From assembly GCA_002336975.1 (NCBI GenBank), contig DDFA01000103.1:174-51956 (forward strand): a stretch of DNA of 51,783 nt, in the 5' to 3' direction. The DNA comes from Phyllobacteriaceae bacterium UBA1940. GTDB lineage: Bacteria > Pseudomonadota > Alphaproteobacteria > Rhizobiales > Rhizobiaceae. The notes below the pieces were generated by a model. The model made no database searches, was not told the DNA's origin, and saw only the letters and a list, made by a program, of their open reading frames with translations. Below, one piece after another: positions 34,744 to 43,110 of the stretch. The first letter of the stretch is position 1. Every line of letters begins with the position of its first letter. The translations under genes were made by a program, and so were the position numbers.

Positions 34744-35700
34744 ATGACCGACTATACGAAGCTGCTCGACGCGGAAACCTGGGCGTTTGTCGACAAGACC
34801 AACAGTTTCTACCCGCCCGGCAATATCGACTTCTCGATGGCCAAACAGCGCGAGCAATACGATGCGATGGCGAGGGCCTTTCATGCCGGCTATCCGGCGG
34901 GCCTGAAAACGACGACGATGGCGATTGCGACGCAGGGCCACGACATCCCGATCCGCATCTACCGAGCCGCCCGGCCCGACGACCGCGCGATGGTGCTGTA
35001 TTTCCACGGCGGCGGCTTTACGCTGGGCGGACTGGAAAGCCACGACGACGTGTGCGCCGAAATCTGCGACCGAACCGGCTACGAGGTCGTCTCGGTCGAC
35101 TATCGCCTGTCGCCCGAACACAATTATCCGGCCAGCCACGAGGACGGCTATGCGGCGTTCGAGTGGGCGGCGAAGACCTATGCCGACCGCGCCATCGTGC
35201 TGGCGGGCGACAGCGCCGGCGGCAATGTCGCGGCGGCGGTGGCGGGGCGCTTTCGCCGCCACCCGCACGCGGCGGCAGGCCAGGCTCTGATCTATCCCGG
35301 CCTTGGCGGCGACCGCACCAAGGGCAGCTACGTCACCCATCTCGACGCGCCGCTGCTGAGCATGCGCGACGCCGAATATTACGTGAAGATGCGCACCGGC
35401 GGCGCCGATGTCAGCAACGACCCCGGGTTCGCGCCGCTGACGGATACGGACTTTTCCGGCCTGCCGCCGACCGTCGTGATCACCGCCGAATGCGACCCGC
35501 TGGCGTCGGACGGTCCCGCCTATCGCGATGCGATCATCGCCGCCGGCGGAAAGGCGGTCGCCATTGAGGAGACCGGACTGGTGCACGGCTATCTGCGCGC
35601 GCGCCACAGCGTGGAACGGGCGCGCGACAGCTTTACGCGGATCGTCGAAGCCGTCAGGATGCTGGGCGCAAACCAATGGAATCCGGATCGCCTGTCATGA
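34744..35700 (+). CDS. Alpha/beta hydrolase, hormone-sensitive lipase family
   Basis: 318 residues with the type IV lipase/esterase signature: the HGGGF oxyanion-hole motif near residue 85, nucleophile elbow GDSAGGN near residue 160, an acid residue in TAECDPLASDG, and catalytic His in GLVHGYLRARH. No signal peptide, so cytoplasmic. It begins one base after the CaiD-like stop and is surely co-transcribed with the carnitine genes. It may hydrolyse acylcarnitine or betaine esters, or act as the missing carnitinyl-CoA thioesterase; these are guesses from position. Its stop overlaps the start of the next small gene. Confidence 0.87.
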   Translation: MTDYTKLLDAETWAFVDKTNSFYPPGNIDFSMAKQREQYDAMARAFHAGYPAGLKTTTMAIATQGHDIPIRIYRAARPDDRAMVLYFHGGGFTLGGLESHDDVCAEICDRTGYEVVSVDYRLSPEHNYPASHEDGYAAFEWAAKTYADRAIVLAGDSAGGNVAAAVAGRFRRHPHAAAGQALIYPGLGGDRTKGSYVTHLDAPLLSMRDAEYYVKMRTGGADVSNDPGFAPLTDTDFSGLPPTVVITAECDPLASDGPAYRDAIIAAGGKAVAIEETGLVHGYLRARHSVERARDSFTRIVEAVRMLGANQWNPDRLS

Positions 35701-36059
35701 TGTATCGCACCATCGCCGCCTTGCTGATGCTTGCGGCGTCTTGCCTGGCGGCGCCGGCCGCGGAGATGCGTTGCGGCTGGCTTGAAAACCCGACGCCGGG
35801 CAACTGGTGGCTGACCGACCGCGACGGGTCGTGGACACTGGCGACGCAGGGCGATGACTATCGCGACGAGGTGATGGACAAGGTTCCGCCGTTCGACGAG
35901 GCGCAATACGTCGCCACCAACGGCAATTACGGTTATGGCTGCGCCTGCCTGTCGGTCGATGTCGACAAGGTGGAGACGCGTATCGTGCGGGTCCATTCGG
36001 GCAAGACGATCCCGCTGACAAAATGCGAGGCGGACAAGACGCTGAAACGGGTGGAATAG
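35697..36059 (+). CDS. DUF4087 family secreted protein
   Basis: 120 residues with a Sec signal peptide (hydrophobic run to LAAPAAE) and a mature part matching the DUF4087 pattern as I recall it: MRCGWLENPTPGNWWLTDRDG, then ATNGNYGYGCACLSVDVD. Several cysteines (RCGW, GCAC, TKCEA) could form disulfides in the periplasm. Function unknown. The first ATG overlaps the hydrolase stop by 4 bp; a second ATG directly follows, so either may be used. It sits at the end of the carnitine operon by position, but I see no functional link. Confidence 0.75.
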   Translation: MMYRTIAALLMLAASCLAAPAAEMRCGWLENPTPGNWWLTDRDGSWTLATQGDDYRDEVMDKVPPFDEAQYVATNGNYGYGCACLSVDVDKVETRIVRVHSGKTIPLTKCEADKTLKRVE

Positions 36060-36160
36060 ACGGTCGCAGTTTCGCAATCGTCAGCGACGACCGAACCCGA
36101 GCGAAACAGGCAGGTTCGGCGACGCGACCCTGACATTCGTGAAGCTGGGAAGGCGAGCCG

Positions 36161-36667
36161 ATGAAACCGTTTCACCGAGCCGATCTACTGAAGATCGCCG
36201 AGGCCGACCAGCCGGCGATCCTGGCGCTGAACAACCGCCATGCGCGCGAGACGTCCTGGCTGGAACCGGCGAAGCTGCGCCATCTGCTGGGGCAGGCCTA
36301 TCTGGCGCGGCGCATCGGACAAGACGACGCGCTGCTGCTCGCCTTCGACGAAAACGCCGACTACGACAGCGCCAATTTCCTCTGGTTCCGGCAACGTTAT
36401 CGACGCTTCGCTTATGTCGACAGGATCATCGTCGCCGAACATGCGCGCGGGCAGGGGCTGGCGCGCCGGCTCTACGAGGCGCTGTTCGACAAGGCGACCG
36501 CCGACGGCCATACGATGGTGGCGTGCGAGGTGAACCGCGATCCGCCCAATCCCGGATCGGATGCGTTCCATGCCGCGCTGGGCTTTGAGGAAGTGGGACG
36601 GGCGGCGATCTATGGCGGCGAACGCACGGTGCGCTATCTGGTGCGGCCGCTGGGCGGCGGGGGCTGA
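36161..36667 (+). CDS. GNAT family N-acetyltransferase
   Basis: A 168-residue acetyl-CoA-dependent N-acetyltransferase. The core acetyl-CoA motif A is visible as DRIIVAEHARGQGLARRLYEAL (Q/RxxGxG/A pyrophosphate loop), followed by HTMVACEVNRDPPNPGSDAFHAALGF, in which ALGF is the usual motif B segment. The substrate cannot be inferred; relatives act on amino groups of small molecules, antibiotics or proteins. GGGAAGGCG precedes the ATG. The stop overlaps the start of the next gene by one base, so the two are co-translated. Confidence 0.88.
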   Translation: MKPFHRADLLKIAEADQPAILALNNRHARETSWLEPAKLRHLLGQAYLARRIGQDDALLLAFDENADYDSANFLWFRQRYRRFAYVDRIIVAEHARGQGLARRLYEALFDKATADGHTMVACEVNRDPPNPGSDAFHAALGFEEVGRAAIYGGERTVRYLVRPLGGGG

Positions 36668-37044
36668 TGTCGCCGCGGAGATTTTCGGTCAGCATCGATA
36701 TGGCGCTGCGCACGGACGATCTTGATTGGGCGTGCGCGACCTACGACGCCTGGCTGGTCGAGCACGGTCTGGGCGCGGCGTCGGACCGGCAGGCGCGGAC
36801 CTACCGCAAGGGCGACATCAACAGCCGCGTCGCCGGCAACGTCATCATCGAGGGCGTCGGTTTCGGCGTCGCGATCGCGCGGCTCAGACGGCTGGACGCG
36901 GCGATCTTCGGCGCGCCGTCGCTTTATCTGCGCATCGACCCGGGTCCGCCGTCGCGCGTCGAGATTGTCGGGCCGTCGCCGGACGACCCGATCGACGATC
37001 CGGAGATCGTCTGGGTCAATATCGAGGCGGAGGACACGCTCTAA
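36667..37044 (+). CDS. Conserved-looking hypothetical protein, unrecognised
   Basis: 125 residues with no signal peptide, membrane segment or motif I recognise. The sequence has a soluble alpha/beta look, with beta-rich repeats of hydrophobic and charged residues (RFSVSIDMALR, NVIIEGVGFGVAIARLR, LYLRIDPGPPSRVEIVG) and an acidic C-terminus. It starts in the stop codon of the acetyltransferase gene (TGATG) and overlaps the end of the convergent phosphodiesterase gene by 4 bp. Codon use matches its neighbours, so it is probably real and long resident. Function unknown. Confidence 0.65.
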   Translation: MSPRRFSVSIDMALRTDDLDWACATYDAWLVEHGLGAASDRQARTYRKGDINSRVAGNVIIEGVGFGVAIARLRRLDAAIFGAPSLYLRIDPGPPSRVEIVGPSPDDPIDDPEIVWVNIEAEDTL

Positions 37045-37880
37045 CCGAGAAACGGCTTCGCCTTCATGCTCGCCGGAATCTTTACGTCCAGCCGTTTCAG
37101 CACCGTCGGCGCCAGTTGCAACTGGTCGAGCAGCGCGTCGTCCTTCGGACCCTTGCCCGGGCCGAAATAATACAGCGCCACATCCTGCATCTCCTCGTCA
37201 TGGCCGCCATGATGGCCGCGCAACGTCTGGCCGTGGTCGGCCGTGACGATCACCTCGTATCCGGCCTCAAGCCATTTCGGCAGGAACGCCGCCAGCATCG
37301 CGTCCATGGCGTAGAGCGCATGGTCCATCTCGCCGCAATCATGGCCGAAACGGTGGCCCATCGAATCCAGCGTGCAGGTGTGGAGGATGCCGTAGTCGAT
37401 GCCGTGGCGCAGGCACAGCATAGTCAGCGTCGCGAACAGGTCGACATCGGACGGCGTCATCTGGTTGTCGTGGCCGTAGCCGGTCATGGTGTGGAAGCGG
37501 CCATGGGTGATCGGCGAGCCGGGCTCGTCATATTCGAGGTCGCGCACGAGATCGAACGGATAGCGGTTGAAGAATTCCGACCAGTAGGAATGAGTCACCG
37601 CGCCGGTCCTGCCGCCGGCCCCTGTCACCTCACTGAAGACATCGGGCTGCTCGACGCGGAAGCGCACCTCGTTGGAGAGGATGCCGTGCGTCTGCGGCGG
37701 CAGGCCGGTGTGGATCGAGGCGTAGCAGCAGGCCGATGTCGACGGCAGCACCGAGCGCATGCGCCATTTGCGGGCGGCGCCGGACTGCACCCAGCCTTCC
37801 AGATTGCCCATGAACGGCTTCCAGTTGCGCCACGGCAGGCCGTCGAGAATGATCAGCAGCAGTTTTGATTTGAGAGGCAT
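37041..37880 (-). CDS. Alkaline phosphatase superfamily protein (nucleotide pyrophosphatase/phosphodiesterase type)
   Basis: A 279-residue cytoplasmic member of the alkaline phosphatase/NPP superfamily. The first metal ligand is in LLIILDGLPW, the nucleophile in VLPSTSACCYASIHTG, and later ligands in LDSMGHRFGHD and VTADHGQTLRGHHGGHDEEM. HTGLPPQTHGI is also typical. It lacks a signal peptide, so the substrate is probably an intracellular phosphodiester, phosphonate ester or nucleotide. The gene stands alone on the minus strand, upstream of nothing related, and its last codons overlap the end of the convergent hypothetical gene. Confidence 0.85.
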   Translation of the reverse strand: MPLKSKLLLIILDGLPWRNWKPFMGNLEGWVQSGAARKWRMRSVLPSTSACCYASIHTGLPPQTHGILSNEVRFRVEQPDVFSEVTGAGGRTGAVTHSYWSEFFNRYPFDLVRDLEYDEPGSPITHGRFHTMTGYGHDNQMTPSDVDLFATLTMLCLRHGIDYGILHTCTLDSMGHRFGHDCGEMDHALYAMDAMLAAFLPKWLEAGYEVIVTADHGQTLRGHHGGHDEEMQDVALYYFGPGKGPKDDALLDQLQLAPTVLKRLDVKIPASMKAKPFLG

Positions 37881-37950
37881 GGAAGAGTTCCCGTTGCGTT
37901 GCCCCGCTCGGGAGGCTTCAGATGTGCGCCAAACGGCGAAAGGCTACTGC

Positions 37951-38046
37951 ATCGGCCCGAAAATCGGAATCGCTTTTCGTAAGCACGATGCAGCAGATTC
38001 AAAGTGTTCGAGCGTCCTTTGCGTGTCCAATTGGACGCGCGGCGCC
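37951..38046. repeat. Rhizobial-type intergenic element with a GTCCAATTGGAC palindrome
   Basis: AAAATCGGAATCGCTTTTCG, then AGATTCAAAGTGTTCGAGCG, then GTCCAATTGGAC (38025-38036, a perfect 12-bp palindrome), then GCGCGGCGCCCTAA. I recall very similar strings between many genes of Rhizobium, Agrobacterium and Mesorhizobium. It fills the gap between the phosphodiesterase gene start and the last codon of the fused ABC ATPase gene. Confidence 0.55.
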
Positions 38047-39714
38047 CTAATTCCCCGCCGCTTCCATGCGGCGGCCCCTGATCGCCTTTTCCAGCCAGCC
38101 GATCTCCATCTCCGGCACCGACGACAGCAGCAGGTCGGTATAGGCGTCGAAGGGCGGCGTCAGGACCTTGCTCTTGGGACCGTAGCGTACGACCTCGCCG
38201 CGATACATCACGGCGATGGAATCGGCGATCGACTTCACCGTCGCCAGATCGTGGGTGATGAACAGATAGGCGACGTTCTCATGCTTCTGCAGGTCGAGCA
38301 GCAGTTTGAGAATGCCGTTCGCCACCAGCGGGTCGAGCGCCGAAGTCACCTCGTCGCAGATGATCAGTTTCGGCCTGGCGGCGAGCGAGCGGGCGATGCA
38401 GACGCGCTGCTTCTGGCCGCCCGACAGTTCCGCCGGATAGCGGTCGACGAATCCCTTGCCCATCTCGATCTTGTCGAGCAGGTCCATCACTTGCCGGTCG
38501 CGTTCGGCGCCCTTGACGCCGAAATAGAATTCCAGCGGCCTGCCGATGATCGTGCCGACCGTCTGGCGCGGGTTCATCGCGACATCGGCCATCTGGTAGA
38601 TCATCTGAAGCTCGCGCAGGTCGTCGCGGCTGCGGTCGCGCAGCGCGCGCGGAAGTTCGCGCCCGGCGAAGGTGACCGAGCCTTGCTCGGGCGGCAGCAA
38701 TCCGGTGATGGCGCGCGCCAGCGTCGACTTGCCGGAGCCGGACTCGCCGACCACGGCAAGCGTCTGGCCGGGAAAGATGTCGACGGAGACGTTCTTCAAC
38801 ACCTTGATCGCGCCGCCGCCATAAGCGGCGGTGACGTTCTTGACCGACAAGAACGGCTGGTCCGAAGGCGGATGCTCCTCGTGCTCGATGTGGTGCACCG
38901 ACACCAGCGCGTTGGTGTATTGCTGGCGCGGTTCCTTGATGATCTGCCGGGTGCCGCCCCATTCGACCAGCTTGCCGTGACGCAGCACCATGATCTCGTC
39001 GGCGACCTGCGCCACGACGGCGAGGTCATGGGTGATGTAGAGCGCGGCGACGCCGGTGTCGCGGATCGCGTCCTTGATCGCCGCCAGAACGTCGATCTGG
39101 GTGGTCACGTCGAGCGCGGTGGTCGGCTCGTCGAAGACGATCAGGTCCGGCTCCGGACACAGCGCCATCGCCGTCATCACGCGCTGCAGCTGCCCGCCGG
39201 ACACCTGGTGCGGATAGCGGTCGCCGATGGTGTCGGGGTTGGGCAGGCTGAGCTTTTTGAACAGAAGCCTGGCGCGCTTTTCCGCCTCGGCGCGGGTGGC
39301 GACGCCGTGCAGGATCGAGGCCTCGACCACCTGGTCCATCAGCTTGTGCGCCGGGTTGAAGGCGGCTGCCGCCGACTGGGCGACGTAGCAGACTTCCCGG
39401 CCGCGCAGCTTGCGCACGCCGTCCTTGCCAAGCTTGAGAATGTCGCGGCCGTTGAGGATGACTTCGCCGCCGGTGATCTGGACGCCGCCGCGGCCATAGG
39501 CCATCGACGACAGGCCGATGGTCGACTTGCCGGCGCCGGACTCGCCGATCAGGCCGAGCACCTTGCCGCGTTCGAGCGTCAGCGAGACGTCGTCGACGAT
39601 CGTCACCAGCCGTGGCGTCTCGCCGGGCGGATAGACCTTTGCCTCGATCCGCAGATTGCGGATGTCGAGCAGCCTGCCGTCGGCGGCGGGTTTTGCGCGG
39701 GCGTTCTTCGCCAT
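38047..39714 (-). CDS. Double ABC ATPase (DppD-DppF fusion) of a peptide-type importer
   Basis: 555 residues holding two complete ABC cassettes in one chain. The first has Walker [10 protein letters not shown] near residue 57, signature VSGGQLQR and Walker B LIVFDEP. The second has Walker [10 protein letters not shown] near residue 320, signature LSGGQKQR and Walker B LIICDEV with H-loop FITHD. Each cassette is followed by an oligopeptide-transport type C-terminal extension. GsiA and YejF have this fused layout. The start at 39714 overlaps the stop of the permease gene by one base. The frame continues upstream to 40452, but that part shadows the permease gene. Confidence 0.93.
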   Translation of the reverse strand: MAKNARAKPAADGRLLDIRNLRIEAKVYPPGETPRLVTIVDDVSLTLERGKVLGLIGESGAGKSTIGLSSMAYGRGGVQITGGEVILNGRDILKLGKDGVRKLRGREVCYVAQSAAAAFNPAHKLMDQVVEASILHGVATRAEAEKRARLLFKKLSLPNPDTIGDRYPHQVSGGQLQRVMTAMALCPEPDLIVFDEPTTALDVTTQIDVLAAIKDAIRDTGVAALYITHDLAVVAQVADEIMVLRHGKLVEWGGTRQIIKEPRQQYTNALVSVHHIEHEEHPPSDQPFLSVKNVTAAYGGGAIKVLKNVSVDIFPGQTLAVVGESGSGKSTLARAITGLLPPEQGSVTFAGRELPRALRDRSRDDLRELQMIYQMADVAMNPRQTVGTIIGRPLEFYFGVKGAERDRQVMDLLDKIEMGKGFVDRYPAELSGGQKQRVCIARSLAARPKLIICDEVTSALDPLVANGILKLLLDLQKHENVAYLFITHDLATVKSIADSIAVMYRGEVVRYGPKSKVLTPPFDAYTDLLLSSVPEMEIGWLEKAIRGRRMEAAGN

Positions 39715-40535
39715 CAGCCGCGCCCTCCCTTGAGACTGGTCGTGCGGTTCAGAATCCAGTCGGCGACGAGGTTGACGGAAATCGCCAGCGCGGCGATGGC
39801 GCCGGCGGGGATCAGCGCGGCGGGAATGCCGAAGACGATGCCGTCCTTGTTCTCCTTGACCATGCCGCCCCAGTCGGCCGCGGGCGGCTGAACGCCAAGG
39901 CCGAGGAAGGACAGCGCCGACAGGAACAGCACCGCGTAGATGAAGCGCAGGCCAAGCTCGGACACCAGCGGCGACAGGGCGTTGGGCAGGATTTCCCGGA
40001 AGATGATCCAGGGCGTGCCTTCGCCGCGCAGCTTGGCCGCCTCGACATAGTCCATGACGTTGATGTCGACGGCAACCGCGCGCGACAGGCGAAACACGCG
40101 GGTCGAATCGAGCAGGCCCATGACCAGGATCAGGGTGAGAATGGTCGACGGCAGCACCGACAGCACGACGAGGGCGAAGATCAGCGTCGGGATCGCCATC
40201 ATCAGGTCGACGAAACGCGAGGCGAGGGTGTCGAACCAGCCGCCGGTGACCGCGGCGGCGAAGCCCATGATCGAGCCGAGCGAAAACGACAGCGCCGTCG
40301 CCGCCGCCGCGATCAGGATCGTCGTCTGCGCGCCGTAGATCATGCGCGAGAGCAGGTCGCGGCCAAGATTGTCGGTGCCGAGCAGATATTTCGACGACCC
40401 CGGCTCCCAGACGCCGCCGACGATTTCGCCAAGGCCATGGGGTGCGATCCATTGCGCGAAAACGGCGACGAAGAGGAACAACCCGGTGATGACGAGGCCG
40501 ATCAGGGCGCCGGGGGGAATGTGCTTCAGGTTCAT
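39714..40535 (-). CDS. ABC transporter permease, DppC type
   Basis: A 273-residue inner-membrane permease. The N-terminal helix (ALIGLVITGLFLFVAVFAQW) is followed by the DppC-type LLGTDNLGRDLLSRMIYGA segment, an EAA loop EAAKLRGEGTPWIIFREILPN for ATPase docking, and [19 protein letters not shown] near the end. It follows the DppB-type gene with 13 bp between. All genes of this importer run on the minus strand in the order binding protein, DppB, DppC, fused ATPase, with tight spacing, so one transcript is likely. Confidence 0.93.
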   Translation of the reverse strand: MNLKHIPPGALIGLVITGLFLFVAVFAQWIAPHGLGEIVGGVWEPGSSKYLLGTDNLGRDLLSRMIYGAQTTILIAAAATALSFSLGSIMGFAAAVTGGWFDTLASRFVDLMMAIPTLIFALVVLSVLPSTILTLILVMGLLDSTRVFRLSRAVAVDINVMDYVEAAKLRGEGTPWIIFREILPNALSPLVSELGLRFIYAVLFLSALSFLGLGVQPPAADWGGMVKENKDGIVFGIPAALIPAGAIAALAISVNLVADWILNRTTSLKGGRG

Positions 40536-40548
40536 GTCCGGCGCCCCG

Positions 40549-41508
40549 TCACTTCGGGTGCCGCAGGCGCGGATTGGTCAGAATGCCGGCGACGTCTGCG
40601 ACGATGTTCAAGCCGATATAGACGGTGGCGAAGATGAGCCCGACCGCCTGCACCACCGGCACGTCGCGCTTGGCGACGTGGTCGACCAGATACTGGCCCA
40701 TGCCCGGATAGACGAAGATCACCTCGACGACGACGACGCCGACCACCAGAAAGGCGAGGTTGAGCATCACCACATTGATGATCGGCGCGACCGCGTTGGG
40801 CAGCGCGTGCTTGCGGATGATGTCGAACTGTCCGACGCCTTTCAGCTCCGCCGTCTCGATATAGGCCGACTGCATGACGTTGAGGATCGCGGCGCGGGTC
40901 ATGCGCATCATATGCGCCAGCACCACCAGCACCAGCACGGTGACCGGCAGCACGATGGCGTGGAGCTTGGTCAGCAAGGGCATGCCGTCATAGATCGTCG
41001 AGATCGACGGAAACCACTGATGTTTCACGGCGAAGAACAGGATCAGCAGATAGCCGATGAAGAATTCCGGCAGCGAGGTCGACGCCAGCGCAAAACCGGA
41101 AATCAGCTTGTCGATCGGGCCGTTGCGGTAGCGCACCGCAAGCAGGCCCAAAATGATGGCGAGAGGGACTGAGACAACCGCCGCCCAGAAGGCGAGGAAC
41201 AGCGTGTTCCACAGGCGCGGCATCAGGGTGGTGGCGATGTCCTGGCGCGTGGTCAGCGCGGTGCCGAGATCGCCGGTGAGGACGCCGCCGAGCCAGGTGA
41301 AATAACGGACATAGGCCGGCTGGTCGAGACCGAGGTCGCGGCGCAGGTTTTCAAGGGCGGTCGGCGTCGCGCTCTGGCCGAGGATCGACTGGGCGACGTC
41401 GCCGGGAAGAATCTGGGTGCCGGCGAAGATCAGCACCGAAACCGCAAGCAGGAGGAGGATGCCCAGCGCGATGCGCTGGGCAATGAGTTTCGCGACCGGC
41501 GAATTCAT
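40549..41508 (-). CDS. ABC transporter permease, DppB type
   Basis: A 319-residue inner-membrane permease with the usual N-terminal helix (LLLLAVSVLIFAGTQILPGD), a periplasmic part (LGQSATPTALENLRRDLGLD), and about five more helices. The EAA loop is ETAELKGVGQFDIIRKHALP. It pairs with the DppC-type permease to form the channel. It is 12 bp from the binding-protein gene upstream. The substrate is unknown; the purine/ureide genes start about 1 kb further upstream on the same strand, which raises but does not establish the idea of a ureide or peptide-like substrate. Confidence 0.92.
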   Translation of the reverse strand: MNSPVAKLIAQRIALGILLLLAVSVLIFAGTQILPGDVAQSILGQSATPTALENLRRDLGLDQPAYVRYFTWLGGVLTGDLGTALTTRQDIATTLMPRLWNTLFLAFWAAVVSVPLAIILGLLAVRYRNGPIDKLISGFALASTSLPEFFIGYLLILFFAVKHQWFPSISTIYDGMPLLTKLHAIVLPVTVLVLVVLAHMMRMTRAAILNVMQSAYIETAELKGVGQFDIIRKHALPNAVAPIINVVMLNLAFLVVGVVVVEVIFVYPGMGQYLVDHVAKRDVPVVQAVGLIFATVYIGLNIVADVAGILTNPRLRHPK

Positions 41509-41520
41509 AGCGCCCGCCGA

Positions 41521-43110
41521 TCAGGCGGCGACCCAGCACTCGGCGAGCGCGTAGCCGTCCATCATCTCACCGGCCGGATGCTTCTCGTAGCCGCCGACCT
41601 TGTCGGACGACGCGTCGATGAACTCGTTGAAGAACGGAATGGCGAGGCCGCCTTCGTCGCGCATCATGATCGCCATGTCGCGGTAGATCGCCTTGCGCTT
41701 CTCCTGGTCGAGCTCGGCACGTGCGGTAAACAGCATCTTGTCGAAGTCCGGCCGCTTCCAGCGGGTGTCGTTCCAGTCCGCTGTCGAGACGTAGCCGGTC
41801 GAATACATCTGGTCCTGCGTCGAGCGCCCGCCCCAGTAGGACAGCGAGAAGGGCTGCTTGTTCCAGACTTCCGACCAATAGCCGTCGCCCGGCTCGCGCT
41901 TGATCTCGATGGTGATGCCGGCCTGGGCGCAGGATTGCTGGTAGAGCTGCGCCGCGTCGACGGCGCCGGGGAAGGCGACGTCGGAGGTGCGCAGCAGGAT
42001 CGAGCCCGAATGACCCGACTTCTTGTAGGCCGCGCCGGCCGCCTCGGGATCGAACTTGCGCTGCTCGATGCCTTCCGGGAACAGCGGGTAGGCGGCGTTG
42101 ATCGGGAAATCGTTGCCCACCGAGCCGTAGCCGAAAAGAATCTTCTCCAGCATTTCCTCGCGGTTCATCGCGAGCTTCAGCGCCATGCGCAGGTCGACAT
42201 TGTCGAAGGGCGCGGTGTCGCAGAACATGTTGAAGGGATAGAAGCCGCGGCCCGCGACGTTCTGGATCGCGACGCCGGGAACCCGCTTCACGAGTTCGAC
42301 GATCTTCGGCTCGACGCGGTTGATCATGTGAACCTGGCCGCCCTGCAGGGCGGCGGTGCGCGCGGTGGCGTCGTTGATGACGATGATCTCGACCTGGTCG
42401 GCGTGACCCATCGCATCGCCGCCCCAGTAGTTGGCGAAACGTTCGGCGCCCTGGCGCACGCCGGGCTCGTTGACGGTGACCTTGTAGGGGCCGGCCGAGA
42501 CGCCTTCGTTCGGGTTGTCCTTGCCGCCGTTGGGCTGGATGATCAGATGGTAGTCGGCCATCAGGTAGGGGAAGTCGGCGTCTGCTTCCTTGAGCGTGAC
42601 GACGACCTCGTTGCCGCTCGCCTTGATTGTGGCGAGGTTGCCCAGGATGCCCAGCGCGCCGGACTTGGAATTGGCGTCGGAGTGGCGCTCGATCGTGGCC
42701 GCGACATCCTCGGCGGTAACCGGCTTGCCATTGTGGAATTCGATGCCCTGGCGGACCTTGATCGTCCAGGTCTTGCCGTTGTCCGATGCGCCGATTTCCT
42801 CGGCGATCTGGTTCTTCAGCGAACCATCGCGGTTCAGGCGCACGAGATATTCGCCCCAGCACTTGCCGAAGGAGAACGGAACCTGGCTGAGGAAAGAGGC
42901 GGGGTCGAGGCTGTTGGTCGCCTCGCCGCCCTGCAGACCGGCCCTAAGGATGCCGCCCTTGACGGCGCCCTGCGCGCGCGCCGCCGACGACAGCAGCGAA
43001 TTGGCCATCGTCGCCGACACGCCAAGCGCTGCGGCGCGGCCGAGGAAGTCACGCCGGCTCATCCTGCCGGACACGACGTAATTGCTCAGGAAATCCAGTT
43101 CACGGGACAT
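41521..43110 (-). CDS. ABC transporter substrate-binding protein, family 5, with Tat signal
   Basis: A 529-residue periplasmic binding protein. The N-terminus has a twin-arginine motif (MSRRDFLGRAAALGV) with cleavage after AARAQ, so it is probably exported folded through Tat, unlike the Sec-type binding protein at 3806. Family 5 segments include AEEIGASDNGKTWTIKVRQG and FHNGKPVTAEDVAATIERH. The length is normal. AGGAGAAC lies just upstream of the ATG. It is the first gene of the importer operon; the promoter must lie in the long gene-free stretch before it. Confidence 0.93.
   Translation of the reverse strand: MSRELDFLSNYVVSGRMSRRDFLGRAAALGVSATMANSLLSSAARAQGAVKGGILRAGLQGGEATNSLDPASFLSQVPFSFGKCWGEYLVRLNRDGSLKNQIAEEIGASDNGKTWTIKVRQGIEFHNGKPVTAEDVAATIERHSDANSKSGALGILGNLATIKASGNEVVVTLKEADADFPYLMADYHLIIQPNGGKDNPNEGVSAGPYKVTVNEPGVRQGAERFANYWGGDAMGHADQVEIIVINDATARTAALQGGQVHMINRVEPKIVELVKRVPGVAIQNVAGRGFYPFNMFCDTAPFDNVDLRMALKLAMNREEMLEKILFGYGSVGNDFPINAAYPLFPEGIEQRKFDPEAAGAAYKKSGHSGSILLRTSDVAFPGAVDAAQLYQQSCAQAGITIEIKREPGDGYWSEVWNKQPFSLSYWGGRSTQDQMYSTGYVSTADWNDTRWKRPDFDKMLFTARAELDQEKRKAIYRDMAIMMRDEGGLAIPFFNEFIDASSDKVGGYEKHPAGEMMDGYALAECWVAA

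Noticed and set aside
37759..39891. 710-codon plus-strand open frame
   Set aside because: Antisense of the fused ABC ATPase gene, with the mirror composition of that gene and no domain.
39715..40452. N-terminal extension of the fused ABC ATPase
   Set aside because: Overlaps the DppC-type permease gene in another frame; ABC homology begins at 39714.
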